A model generated the notes under the pieces. It searched no databases. It was not told the origin of the DNA and saw nothing but the letters and a program-made list of their open reading frames with translations. This document shows positions 19,415 through 30,804 of a stretch of 64,000 bases of DNA, piece by piece. The stretch is from Gadus chalcogrammus (lineage: Eukaryota > Chordata > Actinopteri > Gadiformes > Gadidae): NCBI RefSeq assembly GCF_026213295.1, contig NC_079428.1, positions 8,566,039 through 8,630,038 on the forward strand. Direction: 5' to 3'. The translations under genes and the position numbers were made by a program. The first letter of the stretch is position 1. Each line of letters opens with the position of its first letter.

Positions 19415-21074
19415 ATAATGTTGTTCAATGTAATGAAGAAAATATAGGAACTTACAATCAGTGTATGGTGTGGCTTGTATGTGTAATGTCCTATAAGTTA
19501 AGATAAGGATATTTAAGAGTACTGTTTATTCAGTTCAGTTGCAATTGGCTGCCATTCATTTATCTTATCTTATCTTATTGTTTATTGGTTTGGTTTTCGC
19601 ACAGCAGCAATGGTAGAGACGGTCCTGGTCTTATTTGTCTCTCGTCCTCCTAGGTCAATTCATTCCTAGGTGAACCAGGGATTAGTCAACTCAAGTCACT
19701 TTTATTTATATAGCACATTTAAAAACAATGTGCTATATAAATAAAAGCGCTTTATATTTGCAGAAATCACGGTTGGGCAGGACAGTTGTTGAAAGGGGCC
19801 CAGGGATACACAGGTCTTGACTAAAAAATAAATTTATGAAATAAGTAGAAAATAAGTAGAAAGAGAGCAATAAAAATAGTAAGAACATGGTTAAGGGTGT
19901 TAAGGCAGTGTGCAACTTCCATGAGGATATTTGTCGGTAGACAGGACTTTAAGGAAAGAAGTGTTGTATTTCAGTATATTGTGACGCTGAAACACTAAAA
20001 ACTGATATTGAATACTAATTTCAGACTGAATTCTGAGTTAAACTGAATACTGTGGAACACAAAACTGCATACTGCGATACTTTTATTGCAATTTTCTGCA
20101 CAAGTTCAAAAAAATTAAATAGTGAACTTAAAGGCCATTACATGGTTTTGTTTAACTCTGAAGCATGAAATGCTGAGTTATCGGCTTTTGCCAAAGTAAA
20201 ACAACGTTACATTTTGTAAGTAACCTGTATTTTAACTTATCAAAGCAAGCCAACTGAAGTGATTTATGAAAATTATTAAAACAAGAAATCTATTTTTGCA
20301 AATCACAATGAAATCACAAAAATCACTCATTTGCAATCACAACACTGAGCTTATCAATGGCTATTTAAATTGTTGGCATAATCATCAAGCCATGGTTCGG
20401 TGGGCTCCTCCACTCGCAGACCTGACATTTAATGAAACTCGTGTTGCACGTTGTTCCCATTAAAAAAAAACAGTAAATCCACGGTGAACCACTTGTAAAT
20501 ATGCAAAGGCTGCAAAATTATATTTAATTCGTGCATTTAAATCAGTTGGTGTATTACTATGGATTTATTATAAGAGTTATTAAACACAGGTCGGTGAGTG
20601 TAAGGTGACATCTCACATGAATGAGGGATGTTTTCACACACTTAAATAATCAGACACATTGCACATTAGTTTGTAACAATTGTATTTATATAACAGATAC
20701 CAGGCGAAACAAGTATACGTTCCTGGTTTGTAATCTAAGCTAAAGCCATCACTAAAATCGAATCCATGGTGGAAATTCATAATAATGAACGATTTTATTG
20801 TATTTCATTTCAGTACATCCTGCGTATGTAATAGATTTGGTAATAGATTGGGCCCAATTCCTAGCTAAAGGTAGAGCCAGTTGGCTGCAGTTTTAATAAA
20901 ACACATTTCCAGACATTTCTGTCTAGAATGAGTGAGATTGATGCTCACATTGCCCCAGATCTAGTGGAGACCTTTTGTCTCAGGTCTTTGCCTAACAGCT
21001 TTTACCCTGCATCATCCTCTTGTTTTGTCCCCAAACCTCAACCCCCCTCCTTAGTAAGACCACCCCCATATTGA
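19415..21074. other. Intergenic, small dispersed repeats only
   Basis: At 19692-19755 a short inverted pair (ATTTATATAGCACATTT and its inverse) marks a common fish repeat. No gene was recognised in the remainder. Confidence 0.4.
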
Positions 21075-21416
21075 ATCCCCCAAATGGGTGATTCTCACAA
21101 CAACATCATTCCTGGTAGTGGGGGGTCTTGCTGCATCAGTATGCGCCCTGCCCCCCTCATTAAGTAACAGTAATCTCCTGCAGTAACCAGCCATCGATGG
21201 TGCCCTCCTCACCACATATTACAGTGAATGACTTGAACCGTACAACCTTGATTGTCCCTCGCAAAGGGACGTTTTTTGAAGGTTTAAACTAGAAACTAGC
21301 AAACAAAAAATACAAAATTACAAATTTAATTCAGGGGCCACTTTTGCCCCCGGGCCACAGTCCCCCATTGAAAGCTGATTGTCCCCCCACCCACTCCTTC
21401 CCTCACCTCCACGACG

Positions 21417-23989
21417 CTACACCCACACCTTCCCCTTCCCGCTGGCAGAGCCCCCCCGCGGGCCCCCCCCCGGGCAGCAGCAGCCGGGGGCCAGGCCGCG
21501 GTGCTGTGTGGCGGGCAGGTTCTTGTAGACGGCGCGGCTGTAGGGGATGAAGCAGAGGCCCAGCTGGAGGTGGCGGGCCAGGCGGCAGTAGGCGGCCAGG
21601 GCCAGCACCAGCAGCGGGGTGACGAGCAGGAAGCCCACCACCAGCAGGGCCACGCAGCCCCCGTCAGACAGCAGGTCGGAGCAGTAGCGGGAGGTCCCGT
21701 GGGGGCGCACCTGGAGGGGGGGGGGAGAGAGAGTGGGGGAGATGAAGAAGGGGAAGGTGAGGGTTGAGAGGTAGCAGGGTGATGGAGAGGGGAGAGATGG
21801 AGGAGGGGGTGAGGTAAACAGCGATAAGAGAAAGGATATGGGGGAGAGGGAGCGCAGGAAAGAGATATGGGAGACGAGACTTGAATAAATAAGAACAAAT
21901 AGTTTCCACCAATCACACTGCCTCAATTGACCTATTAGTTCTTAAAACTATGATGAAAGTAAATGTATTGCCTATCGTTTAAAGTTATATCTTTACCAGC
22001 AACTGATCTAATATATATTCTAGCTCTAGGTTCAGGTTGGTGTTCAGGGTATGAGAGGGATCGCGGTGCAGCGGAGACGATAAGGGATGATGAACCATGA
22101 ATGGAATGCAGGTCTGCGGTGTGTGGTCAGATAGTGCTCAGTGTTATGACACACACACGCTCACACGCATTGTGAGAGCCCCTCTTCTAGGGCTTAAATG
22201 ACTCATGCCAACACATTCAAACCCCCAACCAACCCTTGAAAAACAAACAATGTCACTCTACTGTATCTTTACCCCTTGCTACTTTTCTGTTCTTTTTTAT
22301 ACCTCTGAATCCAATGTCTGGAGAAAAGTTACAAATTTCAAATGAAAGTTAAGGTAGCAGTTAACAATTGTTTTTGCTTGTGTAGGGTTCAGTTGGAACC
22401 AGGTATGGCTGGTTGGTTGGGGGTCTAGAAGGAACCGAGCCAGGGAGTGATTGAGAGGTTTCCTATCAAGGCTTAATCCCCCTTATCTGTTGTGAGGGGT
22501 GAGAGCCGCAGGGCTGGAGGAAGAGGAGGAGAGATGGAGGAAGGGAGGGGGACATTCCCCAGCAGATTGGCCAAGAAGGAATCAACTATACATTATTAAC
22601 TATACGTACACTAAACATTCAAGTTCGCTCTGTCAGGTGTCAGACCTTCAGTTCCCTCGTGTTTTGAATTTTGTAATATCTTATGTTCAATTTGTCTTAT
22701 GTACTACTAGATTGAGTTCTAACAACTAACTACAAACACCTCATTATTGAACATCTTACCAGTGACTTTTCGGATAACGGCGAGTAAGGTAGAATGTTAA
22801 TCTCCCCCTTATTTGTTTTCACTCTCTCCTTTCCCACCCATCTCTCTCCCCCTTGCTCGCCCTGGCTCTCTGTCGCTCCCTTAATCCCTTCTGTTAATCC
22901 GGAGTCACATGAGGTGTAGTCAAACTGGCTGGAGTCCCAGAGCTGGGGGGTTTTCCGTGTTCATTAAGATGCTCTTCTGAGGAGATGTGTTGTAGCATCC
23001 CATTCAAAGCCCCTGAACCAAAAGGACTACTTAGGGGAGCGATGTCGCTACGGAACCGGCCAGGTTAAGAGGCCCTCCTGACCCGGGGTGCGCACCAGTG
23101 ATCCCCCGGGTGTTAGGGCTCAGAACGACCCTGAATCCTGACTTGTCATATCCTGAACCCCCCCCTCTGTCGTTGGGTGGATCAGAGAAAAAGTGTTTGG
23201 AACTCCGAGAACGGTACTGATGAACGTGCTAATCTGTCGCTTAATGGCAACATGCAGCTATAGGTGAGGTTTGATCATGTCGTGGGGCTGGATTTGGACT
23301 CCTTGCCAAGTTGTACAGGCCTTCCCAAGCCATACCCCCCGTGGCTTGGCTTTTCGTCCCAAGGCCCATCAATATTTTACAGATTCAGGCCTCCCTAGGC
23401 CGATTTATAAAACAGGCCTGCGGAGGCGATGCTGCCAGCCACTTTTGGGACGCGACACCCAAGTTGGAGACCCAACGAATCCATAGCGATTAAGACATCC
23501 ACTAAACCAGCTCAACAGAGGAGCCCTCCTTACCGTGGAATGGCAGAGGAAGCCGAACGCCACCATGGTGGTGGCGGGCGTCAGGATGGTGCCAAACACC
23601 ACCCCGGCCAGGCAGGCGTTGATGGCCGCGATCAGCAGGTTCTGGGCCGTCACCAGCACGGAGCACGCCCAGCAGTCCAGAGAGCCGCGCAGCTCCAGCG
23701 GGGCGTCGCTCCCTCCTCCACCACCGCTCTCAGCGGCGGAGTAGGGCGGAGGCACCACCACGCGCGGTGGCGGCGTCTCTGAGCCTCCGCCCATGCCCAC
23801 GGCGGTGGTGGAGGCCAGGGAGTTGGAGTGCTGGTGGTGCTGGTGGTGGCCGAGTTGGGCCAGTTGCTGCTGCTGGTGGTGCTGGAGCTGCTGGTGGTGG
23901 TAGTGGTGGTGCGGGGGCACCTCCTCAGACAGGTCCAGGTTCTGGTGGTGAGCCCCCTTCTCCAGAGTACCAGACATACTCATTGGGAA
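21417..23989 (-). CDS. tmem88: TMEM88, two-pass membrane protein, Dishevelled-binding Wnt inhibitor
   Basis: The first coding exon is 23989-23534 (acceptor CCCTCCAG before TTCCCAATG; ATG at 23983; donor ACG|GTAAGG). The last exon is 21710-21417 (acceptor CCCTCCAG, stop 21417-21419). The frame joins in phase 0 to give 247 residues. Residues about 1-90 are low complexity: a His/Gln-rich tract and VVVPPPYSAAE. Then comes the family signature LDCWACSVLVTAQNLL with the first membrane segment to GFLC, a second segment CVALLVVGFLLVTPLLVLAL, and CFIPYSRAVYKN. The C-terminus is GKVWV, whose VWV binds the PDZ domain of Dishevelled in known TMEM88. Human TMEM88 is 159 residues, so the long N-terminus is the main difference. 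kdm6b lies upstream on the same strand, as in other vertebrates. Confidence 0.94.
21711..23533 (-). other. tmem88 intron between the two coding exons
   Basis: This is a 1.8-kb phase-0 intron bounded by GTAAGG and CCCTCCAG. It contains simple purine/pyrimidine-rich sequence near 21711-21850 and no recognisable gene. Confidence 0.85.
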
Positions 23990-24088
23990 CTGGAGGGAGG
24001 AGAGGGATGGCACAATTAAAACATTTGATAAACAAATAGAATAAAACAAACTCATTAAATGTGTCTTCCAATAAATGGCCGTAGGGCC

Positions 24089-24340
24089 ATTTGGCATGTA
24101 TGGTAAATGGTATATGGACTGAATTTATGTAGCGCTTTTCTAACTAGTGGCCACTCAAAGCGCTTTCAATATCGCATAACATTCACCCACACATTCACAC
24201 ACCGACGGCGGTGTCAGCCATGCAAGGTGACAGCCAGCTCGTTGGGTCTTGCTCAGGGACACCTTGACACACAGCTTGGATGAGCTGGGGATCAAACTAG
24301 CAACCGTCCGGTTATCAGCCTCTCTCTACCTCCGGCACCA
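24089..24340. repeat. Dispersed fish repeat at the outer edge of the left palindrome arm
   Basis: The sequence reads TTTATGTAGCGCTTTTCTAA, then CACTCAAAGCGCTTTCAA and CACACCGACGGCGGTGTC, a repeat family also seen at 16541-16640. It ends within about 12 bp of the point where inverted homology with the right arm begins (24352). The right arm lacks it at the equivalent position. Confidence 0.65.
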
Positions 24341-24351
24341 CATGCTTCCAC

Positions 24352-26359
24352 ATATATTGGTAAACCAATACATACAATAAACGAGGAATGATTCAGTCAG
24401 AGGAGGATTGAGGTGTCTGGCTCTCCAGCCAGTGACTCCATGGTGCCGGGCTTAAAAGACCCCAGGTTCTTGTTCAACCGTGGGTCAGAGGTCTTATCTA
24501 TGTGAACAGGAAGCTTGCCACAGAGCATGCCTGCCTGTAATGATGAGACGATGGCTATCTCAAAGCTGATTGGCAGAAAAGGAAAGGGGGCCCCCTGTTT
24601 ATCGGAGTGTGTGGCGGAGAGTTGAAGGGCATCTTGAAATGAAAGCGTGTTTTTGTGTTCCACACAGCATGTAGCTGCTCTGTGTCTGGGGAGGGCAGGG
24701 TGGATCAAGGGATGGTGCCATTACATTTAAACAAGGTTTGATGTTGTTGCCCAAGGGAAGTGGCAATCAGAGCATAACTTACTCCCGTAATGAAATACTA
24801 TTGATATATTATGCATGCCACTTTCAACCCGAGTCAAAGTAGGGGACTTGCAGCTAGGATACTTTCTCTGTCACCATAACACTTGGGCAAAGATACTTGG
24901 CTTGCCGACCAGAAGTCTGACAGTGTAAGCTTGTGAATATGCGGCCAACCACATTTTTTCATATTTTGTTTAACTGGTTGCTTCAAAGTAACCAAGAAAC
25001 GGCCGCTTTTATAGAAATTAAGTAAAGTCAATAATTCCTCTTTGAAATGTAGAAGGTTGAACTGAAAAATGACTTGAGTGAAGCACTTGTGTAAATACAC
25101 TACGGTGGATACATTCAACAGAGCGGCGGTGAGATATTTTAAAATGAGACACAGCTGGCTGTGGCAGAGTCACTATAGAGAGGAAACATCTTGGTTAGAC
25201 TGTCTCTCTAGGCTTCTCGCTAACTTCCTAAATCGTCTTCTATCTAAATAAGACCATGTATAAACTCTTGAACCACGACCTGAGCATTTTGTAGACCAGC
25301 CATCTTCCATCCCAGCTAGCTTGGTCCATCAGTTAGCAGAACTGTAGACCTGGCCATCCATTAGCTCAATGCTAGCCCCAGCCATACATCAGTAGGAGCT
25401 AGATGTTAGATGTCATCCAGTCTCGCCAAAAAATGCTTATTCCGTTGAGCTCAGAGTAACTTGTGCAAGTCTAGTATTAGTAATGGATTGCTGCACAGTG
25501 TTTGCTGGTAAAATCCACAAACCTTTCAAACAACTCATGATGGATAGATGGACAACCAAAAGTTCCCTGTCTCCTACTTTCCAAACTGTTCTTACGACTG
25601 CAACTCAACAATAAAGTAGTGCATCAGGAATACCGGAAGACGGCAATTGAAAATACCTTCTGAGAAAATGGCCTTTTGTTTACTTTCCAAATCTGTCCCC
25701 CATTGTTTGCACAAGTGTTGTGTTGTCCATTCCAAGGTCATGGGTTTTTCATTGTCCCTAACACACATCTGGTTGCCACTAAATGTTTGTTGTCTGAATA
25801 ACAATAACCTGAAGCCCAAATCGTTATGGCCTCAACACTAATTTAATGAATGGAAGATTCACTAATCAGTAGTGGTTAAGACCCCCTCTCCCTGACCTAG
25901 AGAGTTTGATGCTGCATTCACAAGTTCTATTGTTTCACGATTCCATTGTGTTAAAACAAAAGCAGTGGCTTGCATCGATTGTTTTCTTCTTGGCAGTCTC
26001 ACGTCCCTCATTGAGGTTATTTAGATCTCCCATGCTTTAGTTTACTAATTAATCCTAGCTTTGTTTACGGTTCATTTACCATGTATCCGAACTTGGTTTC
26101 AATTTAATTATAATAAAGTTTACGGTGACTGCTTCATTTGTGTAACGATTTATCCATAATTGTCCACGGGAAGTTAATGCAGAGAATTAAATCACTTGTA
26201 AACGTAAAAAAAAACCTAGATTTACAATTAATCCAGAGTGTGCTGAATTGTGCCTGAAAGTACCACCGGTCGGCAGACAGTGAATAAACGTTCAGGTGTT
26301 TCATGCGTGAGAGAGTGGTAGTGTTGGTTCTCCGGGGCTGAGAGAGGTGTCGTACTCAC
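24352..26359 (-). other. 5' part of the probable first intron of tmem88
   Basis: No exon, RNA gene or mobile element was recognised. The sequence is single-copy-like and fully mirrored at 61753-63760. The open frames inside have no homology I recognise. Confidence 0.5.
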
Positions 26360-26600
26360 GCTCTGGTGCGGGGCCCGTTGGAACTCGAGCTGTGGGTCCT
26401 CCAGGTTACGGCCGGTTGTTCTCCTCTCCTTTCAGAACAGCCTCTTAAAACAATTCTCCGAACCAAACCCGTTGGCCCTCAAAGCACGCCGCCCTGTGCG
26501 CCGGGGTCTGTCTCCTGGCTCCCCGCTCCCGCCGTGCTTCTCGTCTGTGCAGGGCTCTGCGCTGCAGGTCAGAGTGGCGTTGGCTGTGATGTATATGTGT
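26360..26600 (-). promoter_or_regulatory. Probable non-coding first exon and promoter of tmem88
   Basis: In gene sense, GC-rich sequence leads to CGCACCAGAGC|GTGAGTACG, a near-consensus splice donor with the intron starting at 26359. The coding exon of tmem88 downstream begins with a good acceptor just upstream of its ATG (23990), so a 5' untranslated exon is required. This is the best candidate on the same strand. The transcription start is not determined. Confidence 0.5.
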
Positions 26601-28560
26601 CTTTAAAGCGATGCACCACTAATCCCCTTCCCTCCCCTCTGCTTGTCTACTTTCTTATCTATCCCTGATGGTATGCCGGTATGTCAGCCTCCCGCCCACC
26701 TCCATCTCCTCCTCCTCCTCCTCCTCCTCCTCCTCCTCCTCCTCCTCCTCCTCCTCCTCCCAGCAACCGCTGGTGTTGGAACCGATTAGAGTCCTGACCC
26801 AAGTTCGACTGAAGTGAGCCGTCGATCCAAAGATGAAGGTTGTGAATCTTGCTCGGTATTCATCAGATCTCTCTGTCTGTGCGTGTGTGCGTGTGTGTCT
26901 CTCGCTCTCTCGCTGTCTCTTGGTATTGCAGCCTGGTCCTCCTCCTCCACACAGGACAGCCCCCCCACCCCCACCACCATACAGGACCCCCCCCCACCGC
27001 CGCTTATGTAGTGTGAGAACCCCTCTTAGGAATTCCCCCCCTCACCGCCAGCCACACACACCCCCTCTCCCTCGATCCAACTTTCTCTCCCAACACCAGC
27101 TAGGTCTAAAGTCCCCCACCCCCACTCCCCCTGTGGAACAGCCTGGGCCTGTTCTTGAACTGCGCCCCCTCCGTCCTCCTGTTGTTCCTGTGGCAGGGCG
27201 GGGGTAGGGGAGAGTGAGGGCGGCTGGTCTGATAAGTTGAGGCCGGCAGAGTGCCGGCAGAGACCAGGTCGGGGGGGGGGGGGGGGGTTGGGGGGCTACC
27301 GGGGGTCACACATGTTGCCTGTTTATATAAGGAGTCAACGGAGACGTTGACGGAGCCTTTCCAGTCTTCTGCTGTGGTTTGGGTGGGGGCTGGCTGGGGA
27401 GCAGCTCCGGCGCGGTGGGGGGGCCGTACGGGATGCAGAGGCTCGCGTTCGTTGCACCACAAGTCCCAACTTCTGGCAGTTTATGTTTCGTGACTGTTTA
27501 CATTTTGTGATGAAACACAATCGGCCACATCAGGGTTCTGACATGGAGATGAACTTCCAGGGAGGGAGGGGGGGAGGAACAAAGGGGGAGTAGGGTTGAG
27601 GGAAGGAGGGGACTTAGGAGGAACAAAGAAGGCATGGGGGGGGAGAGAGGTGGAGGAGGAGGGGGTCAGTTAACAGATAGGAGAGAGATGGTTCCTGTAA
27701 TCACTCTTAACTGATGCAGAGCCTTCCTGCATCATCTTCCCTGCTTTGAGCGCTCTGTGTGTGTTTACCGTTCCTTCGCTTCATCCCTGTTGATTGGGGC
27801 GTATAAGTCTGTGGGGAAGGGCTATCGATCTTCACATTAACATCAGACGAGCCTGAGATCTACTTGTGGATATTGTGCGTCACACAACAGGAGTGGGGTG
27901 AAGGAGAGGACAGGGAGCGTAGAGGAGGAGCTCAATCGGAACTCAGTCCTGCAGCAAGCAGGTGGGTCGAGGATTTTAGAAGGGTTTTAATAATGAACCT
28001 AATTTGCTTCTATTTCAAAGTTTAAACTTGGCCAAAAGATACCAAAAAGCCCTGCCTACTAATAAGAGGCGCTAACATGCGCTGGTCCTGCTGTGCAATA
28101 TCATCAAAAATGTGCAAAATGTTCAAACCACTAATTTGCATTCGGAAAATTTGTTGGACTTTCACACTATGGAAGCCGTGAGGGCCATCGGAAACTTTGA
28201 GGCGTCAATGAGTGGATCCCACTTGCATACATTGCATACATCCCACTTGCATACAGAAATTCGTGATACTGTAGTTTAGCATTTTGCGTTATCAAAATAA
28301 CACTGTTCATCTTTGTGTGATAGTTGTGTAACCAGACTTTTGGCTGTAGATCTGCCTCTACTGTCTTTTTCCAAGAACTATCAGTTGGGAAAGGGAAGGT
28401 TCATAACATTTCCTGTTCCTGGTATTCCGAGCACTGTTGCCACGACAACTGTTCTTCCCTTTTTGGTTCCCTGTGTGTTTACACAGTGACTGGCTCGTAT
28501 CTCAACTATTTTGATGTGTGGGGGTAAAAGGCTTTTGATAAAAAAGAATGGACAGAAGGT
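26601..28560. other. Pyrimidine-rich upstream region of tmem88 with microsatellites
   Basis: A (CCT)n run lies at 26705-26760, followed by CT/GT-rich sequence, C-runs and a G-run near 27271-27288. No reading frame has recognisable domains. It is mirrored at about 59552-61510 in the right arm, where the (AGG)n run is shorter. Confidence 0.5.
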
Positions 28561-28619
28561 GATATTTTATGCCTCCATTTGAAAGCGGAACGAGGTGCTG
28601 GTCGCCGGGTTCGAAGACT

Positions 28620-28740
28620 TCCCCCACAGAGCCGGCAGGAAGCCACCACTTCTGCTGCCATCCCTTCAGCTGACAGGGGAGTCAGAGACGGCAGGAAGCC
28701 ACCGCTGCCATCCCTTCAGCTGACAGGGGAGTCAGCAACA
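28620..28740. repeat. Imperfect tandem duplication, about 50-bp unit
   Basis: Two units share GGCAGGAAGCCACC and CCATCCCTTCAGCTGACAGG. A related unit occurs at 36980-37030. It is mirrored at 59365-59490. Confidence 0.7.
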
Positions 28741-28818
28741 CATTCTCACTCCGAGCGCGTCGATATTTGACGAACGGTCAGTGACTTTGGCTTCAGCCTC
28801 TGACGCAAAAGGGTATCC

Positions 28819-29379
28819 TTGTGCTTCTTTTTTCGACGCATGGGGTTTTCAACTCGTTACAATGTAGGCCTCCCTCCACGGCAATATAGGGAGAGGACCA
28901 AGGACAAGAGCCGAGAGCGGGCGAGGGAGAGGGACGGGGAGACGAAGAAGAAGCACAGCCACAGCAAGAACCACGAGGAGCGCAAGGAGAGGAAGAAGCA
29001 GGAGCGGGAGAAGAGGGCCGATATGGCCTTCTCCTCCTCCTCCTCCCCCGCCCTGTCCTCCCACGCCGGCTCCGGCCACCGCAAGCGCCACAAGGAGGGC
29101 AAGAGCCACAAGGAGAAGGGCCGGCGGATCCTCGGAGACCTGGACCTCCAGAGCAAGGAGCAGCGCGAGAAGAACCGCTCGCACGACAAGAAGAAGCAAC
29201 GCAAGGACACGACGGCCGGCTCCGCCAGCGAGGGGGAGCCCGGCGAGTGGAAGTCCAGGGGCGAGGCGCCCTCCTCCTCTTCCTCCTCGTCGCCGAGCCG
29301 CCTGGACCCCGAGGCGGAGACGTCCAGGGGTCCATGTATTGCCGTAGGCCTCCCTCCACGGCAATATATGAAGCTATGA
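28819..29379 (+). pseudogene. Captured kdm6b exon fragment inside a repeat (left arm)
   Basis: The 432 bp at 28891-29322 match, without gaps, part of the large kdm6b exon at 42947-43378 but in the opposite orientation. It encodes the Lys/Arg/Glu-rich linker ([14 protein letters not shown] and so on). A 25-bp direct repeat (GTAGGCCTCCCTCCACGGCA and five more bases) flanks it at 28864-28888 and 29344-29368. The frame stays open through the flanks for 186 codons. There are few differences from the parent (for example Lys for Arg, Gly for Asp, Lys for Thr), so the capture is recent. No promoter, splice site or poly(A) was seen. Probably not a functional gene. Confidence 0.85.
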
Positions 29380-29600
29380 CTATGAGCATTCATCCCATTG
29401 GCTAACGGGGGACCCGATGGCTGCACATAGAGACGCTACGAGCATTAATCTAATTTGCTAACGGAGGACCTTGTGCTTCTTTTTTCGACGTAGGGGGTTT
29501 TCCATTCATTACAATGTAATCCCTCCAGTGCAATATATGAAGCTATGAGCATTCATCCCATTGGCTAACGGAAGACCCGATGGCTGCACATTAACGGCGA
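29370..29600. repeat. Tandem repeat unit hosting the kdm6b fragment
   Basis: Phrases such as GAGCATTCATCCCATTGGCT, CTTGTGCTTCTTTTTTCGAC and CCCGATGGCTGCACA recur two or three times between 28810 and 29600. The kdm6b fragment is inserted in one of these units. Mirrored at 58520-58760. Confidence 0.7.
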
Positions 29601-29949
29601 TTTTACAGTGAAATCTGTGACATTCCTCAACACAACTACACCAACGTGTCCTTGTTAATTACACAACATGTATGGGTTAAGGCTATGGACATCAGTTGTC
29701 CTGTTTTGTGCTTTGATTGAGAGAAACAATAATTTTTTTGATCAGTTTTGGGTAGCTGAGGTCGTTGCTATAGAGACCACGTCTGTCCGCTTTTTTTGAC
29801 GACTGACAGAGCAACCCTATCTCATCAAAATTACGTAAATGCAAATACGAATTTGTTCTCAGCCTATTTTTTGCCATTTATTTACTGTGTTACTATGGCA
29901 GAATAAAGAATAAATTCATGCATTATCTTTCAACTTGAACATGTGTTTT

Positions 29950-30240
29950 TACAGTACAGAGTGGCGGAGGGATGACGTATGTTGGCCAACCCGGAAGTGA
30001 GCGTCGCCCTGGGTTCCCTTGACATCAAGCCAACGGCTTTTTCCATTGGATTTTGGATGATTGCATTTTGCATTTTTGAAGCACCTCCTCAAAAACTGAC
30101 AATAAATAAAAAGAACAGTGCTCCAAATATTGAAATGTAAACCAATGCATTCTGAATGGGAGTTTTTCTCAGATTTTTCCATGCTACACAGACCGAAATG
30201 TAAACCCATGCAAATAAAGGCTCCATGGTCATAATAATTT
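29950..30240. repeat. Dispersed repeat, copy A
   Basis: The block with CCATGGTCATAATAATTTAA, TTTACATTTCGG-type motifs and CCTCCTCAAAAACTGACAAT also occurs at 36640-36775, and mirrored at 52040-52200 and 57815-58100. No coding capacity. Confidence 0.7.
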
Positions 30241-30800
30241 AACCGTAGAAACAGAGGAAAGGACACAACATTATCGAGACCAATCTCATGGGCCCTGACG
30301 AACCGGTGAACGGGATAAGTCTGATGAATTTAACAACGGGTCGAACCAATGATGGAAGTCTTCAACAGCAGATGAAACAGGACATGAAACAGTACATTTG
30401 TTACGAATGAGATCAATCTTATTTTAGATTTCTGTTGCCTACTGTAAAACCGAAGAGATCAGTCGGAGTCAATTGCGAATCCGATAAAGTTGGATGGAAG
30501 GAAGCCAATGAGTTGGATGACACCTAGGATAATCCCTCAAACCACAAATCTTTGAACAAGATATGCATTGAAGTAGAAACATTTATTTCCCTGTGATATC
30601 ATAGATGTTTTTCAACTTTGATTTTGCTACTGTTTCTGGGAGATGTGATGTTTATAATGAAAGACCAGTTCAAATAGGATTTCTGTCATTGTTTTATATG
30701 ATCTAGAATTCCCCGGGTTAGCATTTGCTTTCGACAGCCGCATCTAATGATTTGCAGAGTTATAGTATGCTTGCTCTCTCTTACTGAGTCTTGAAACAAA
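30241..30800. other. Unique intergenic sequence, no gene
   Basis: Mirrored at 56515-57070. I see no coding or RNA signal. Confidence 0.4.
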
Positions 30801-30804
30801 CATC

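Noticed and set aside
21326..21916. 196-codon Pro/Ala/Thr-rich frame overlapping the last tmem88 exon
   Set aside because: It is an alternative frame of the GC-rich exon. The tmem88 frame matches the family down to the VWV end.
26833..27462. Proline-rich open frames on both strands upstream of tmem88
   Set aside because: They overlap C-runs and microsatellites, have no recognisable domain and no convincing exon borders.
28819..29379. A new functional kdm6b-derived gene
   Set aside because: The open frame is real, but it is a fragment inside a repeat with no promoter, splice site or polyadenylation signal seen, so it is listed as a captured fragment.
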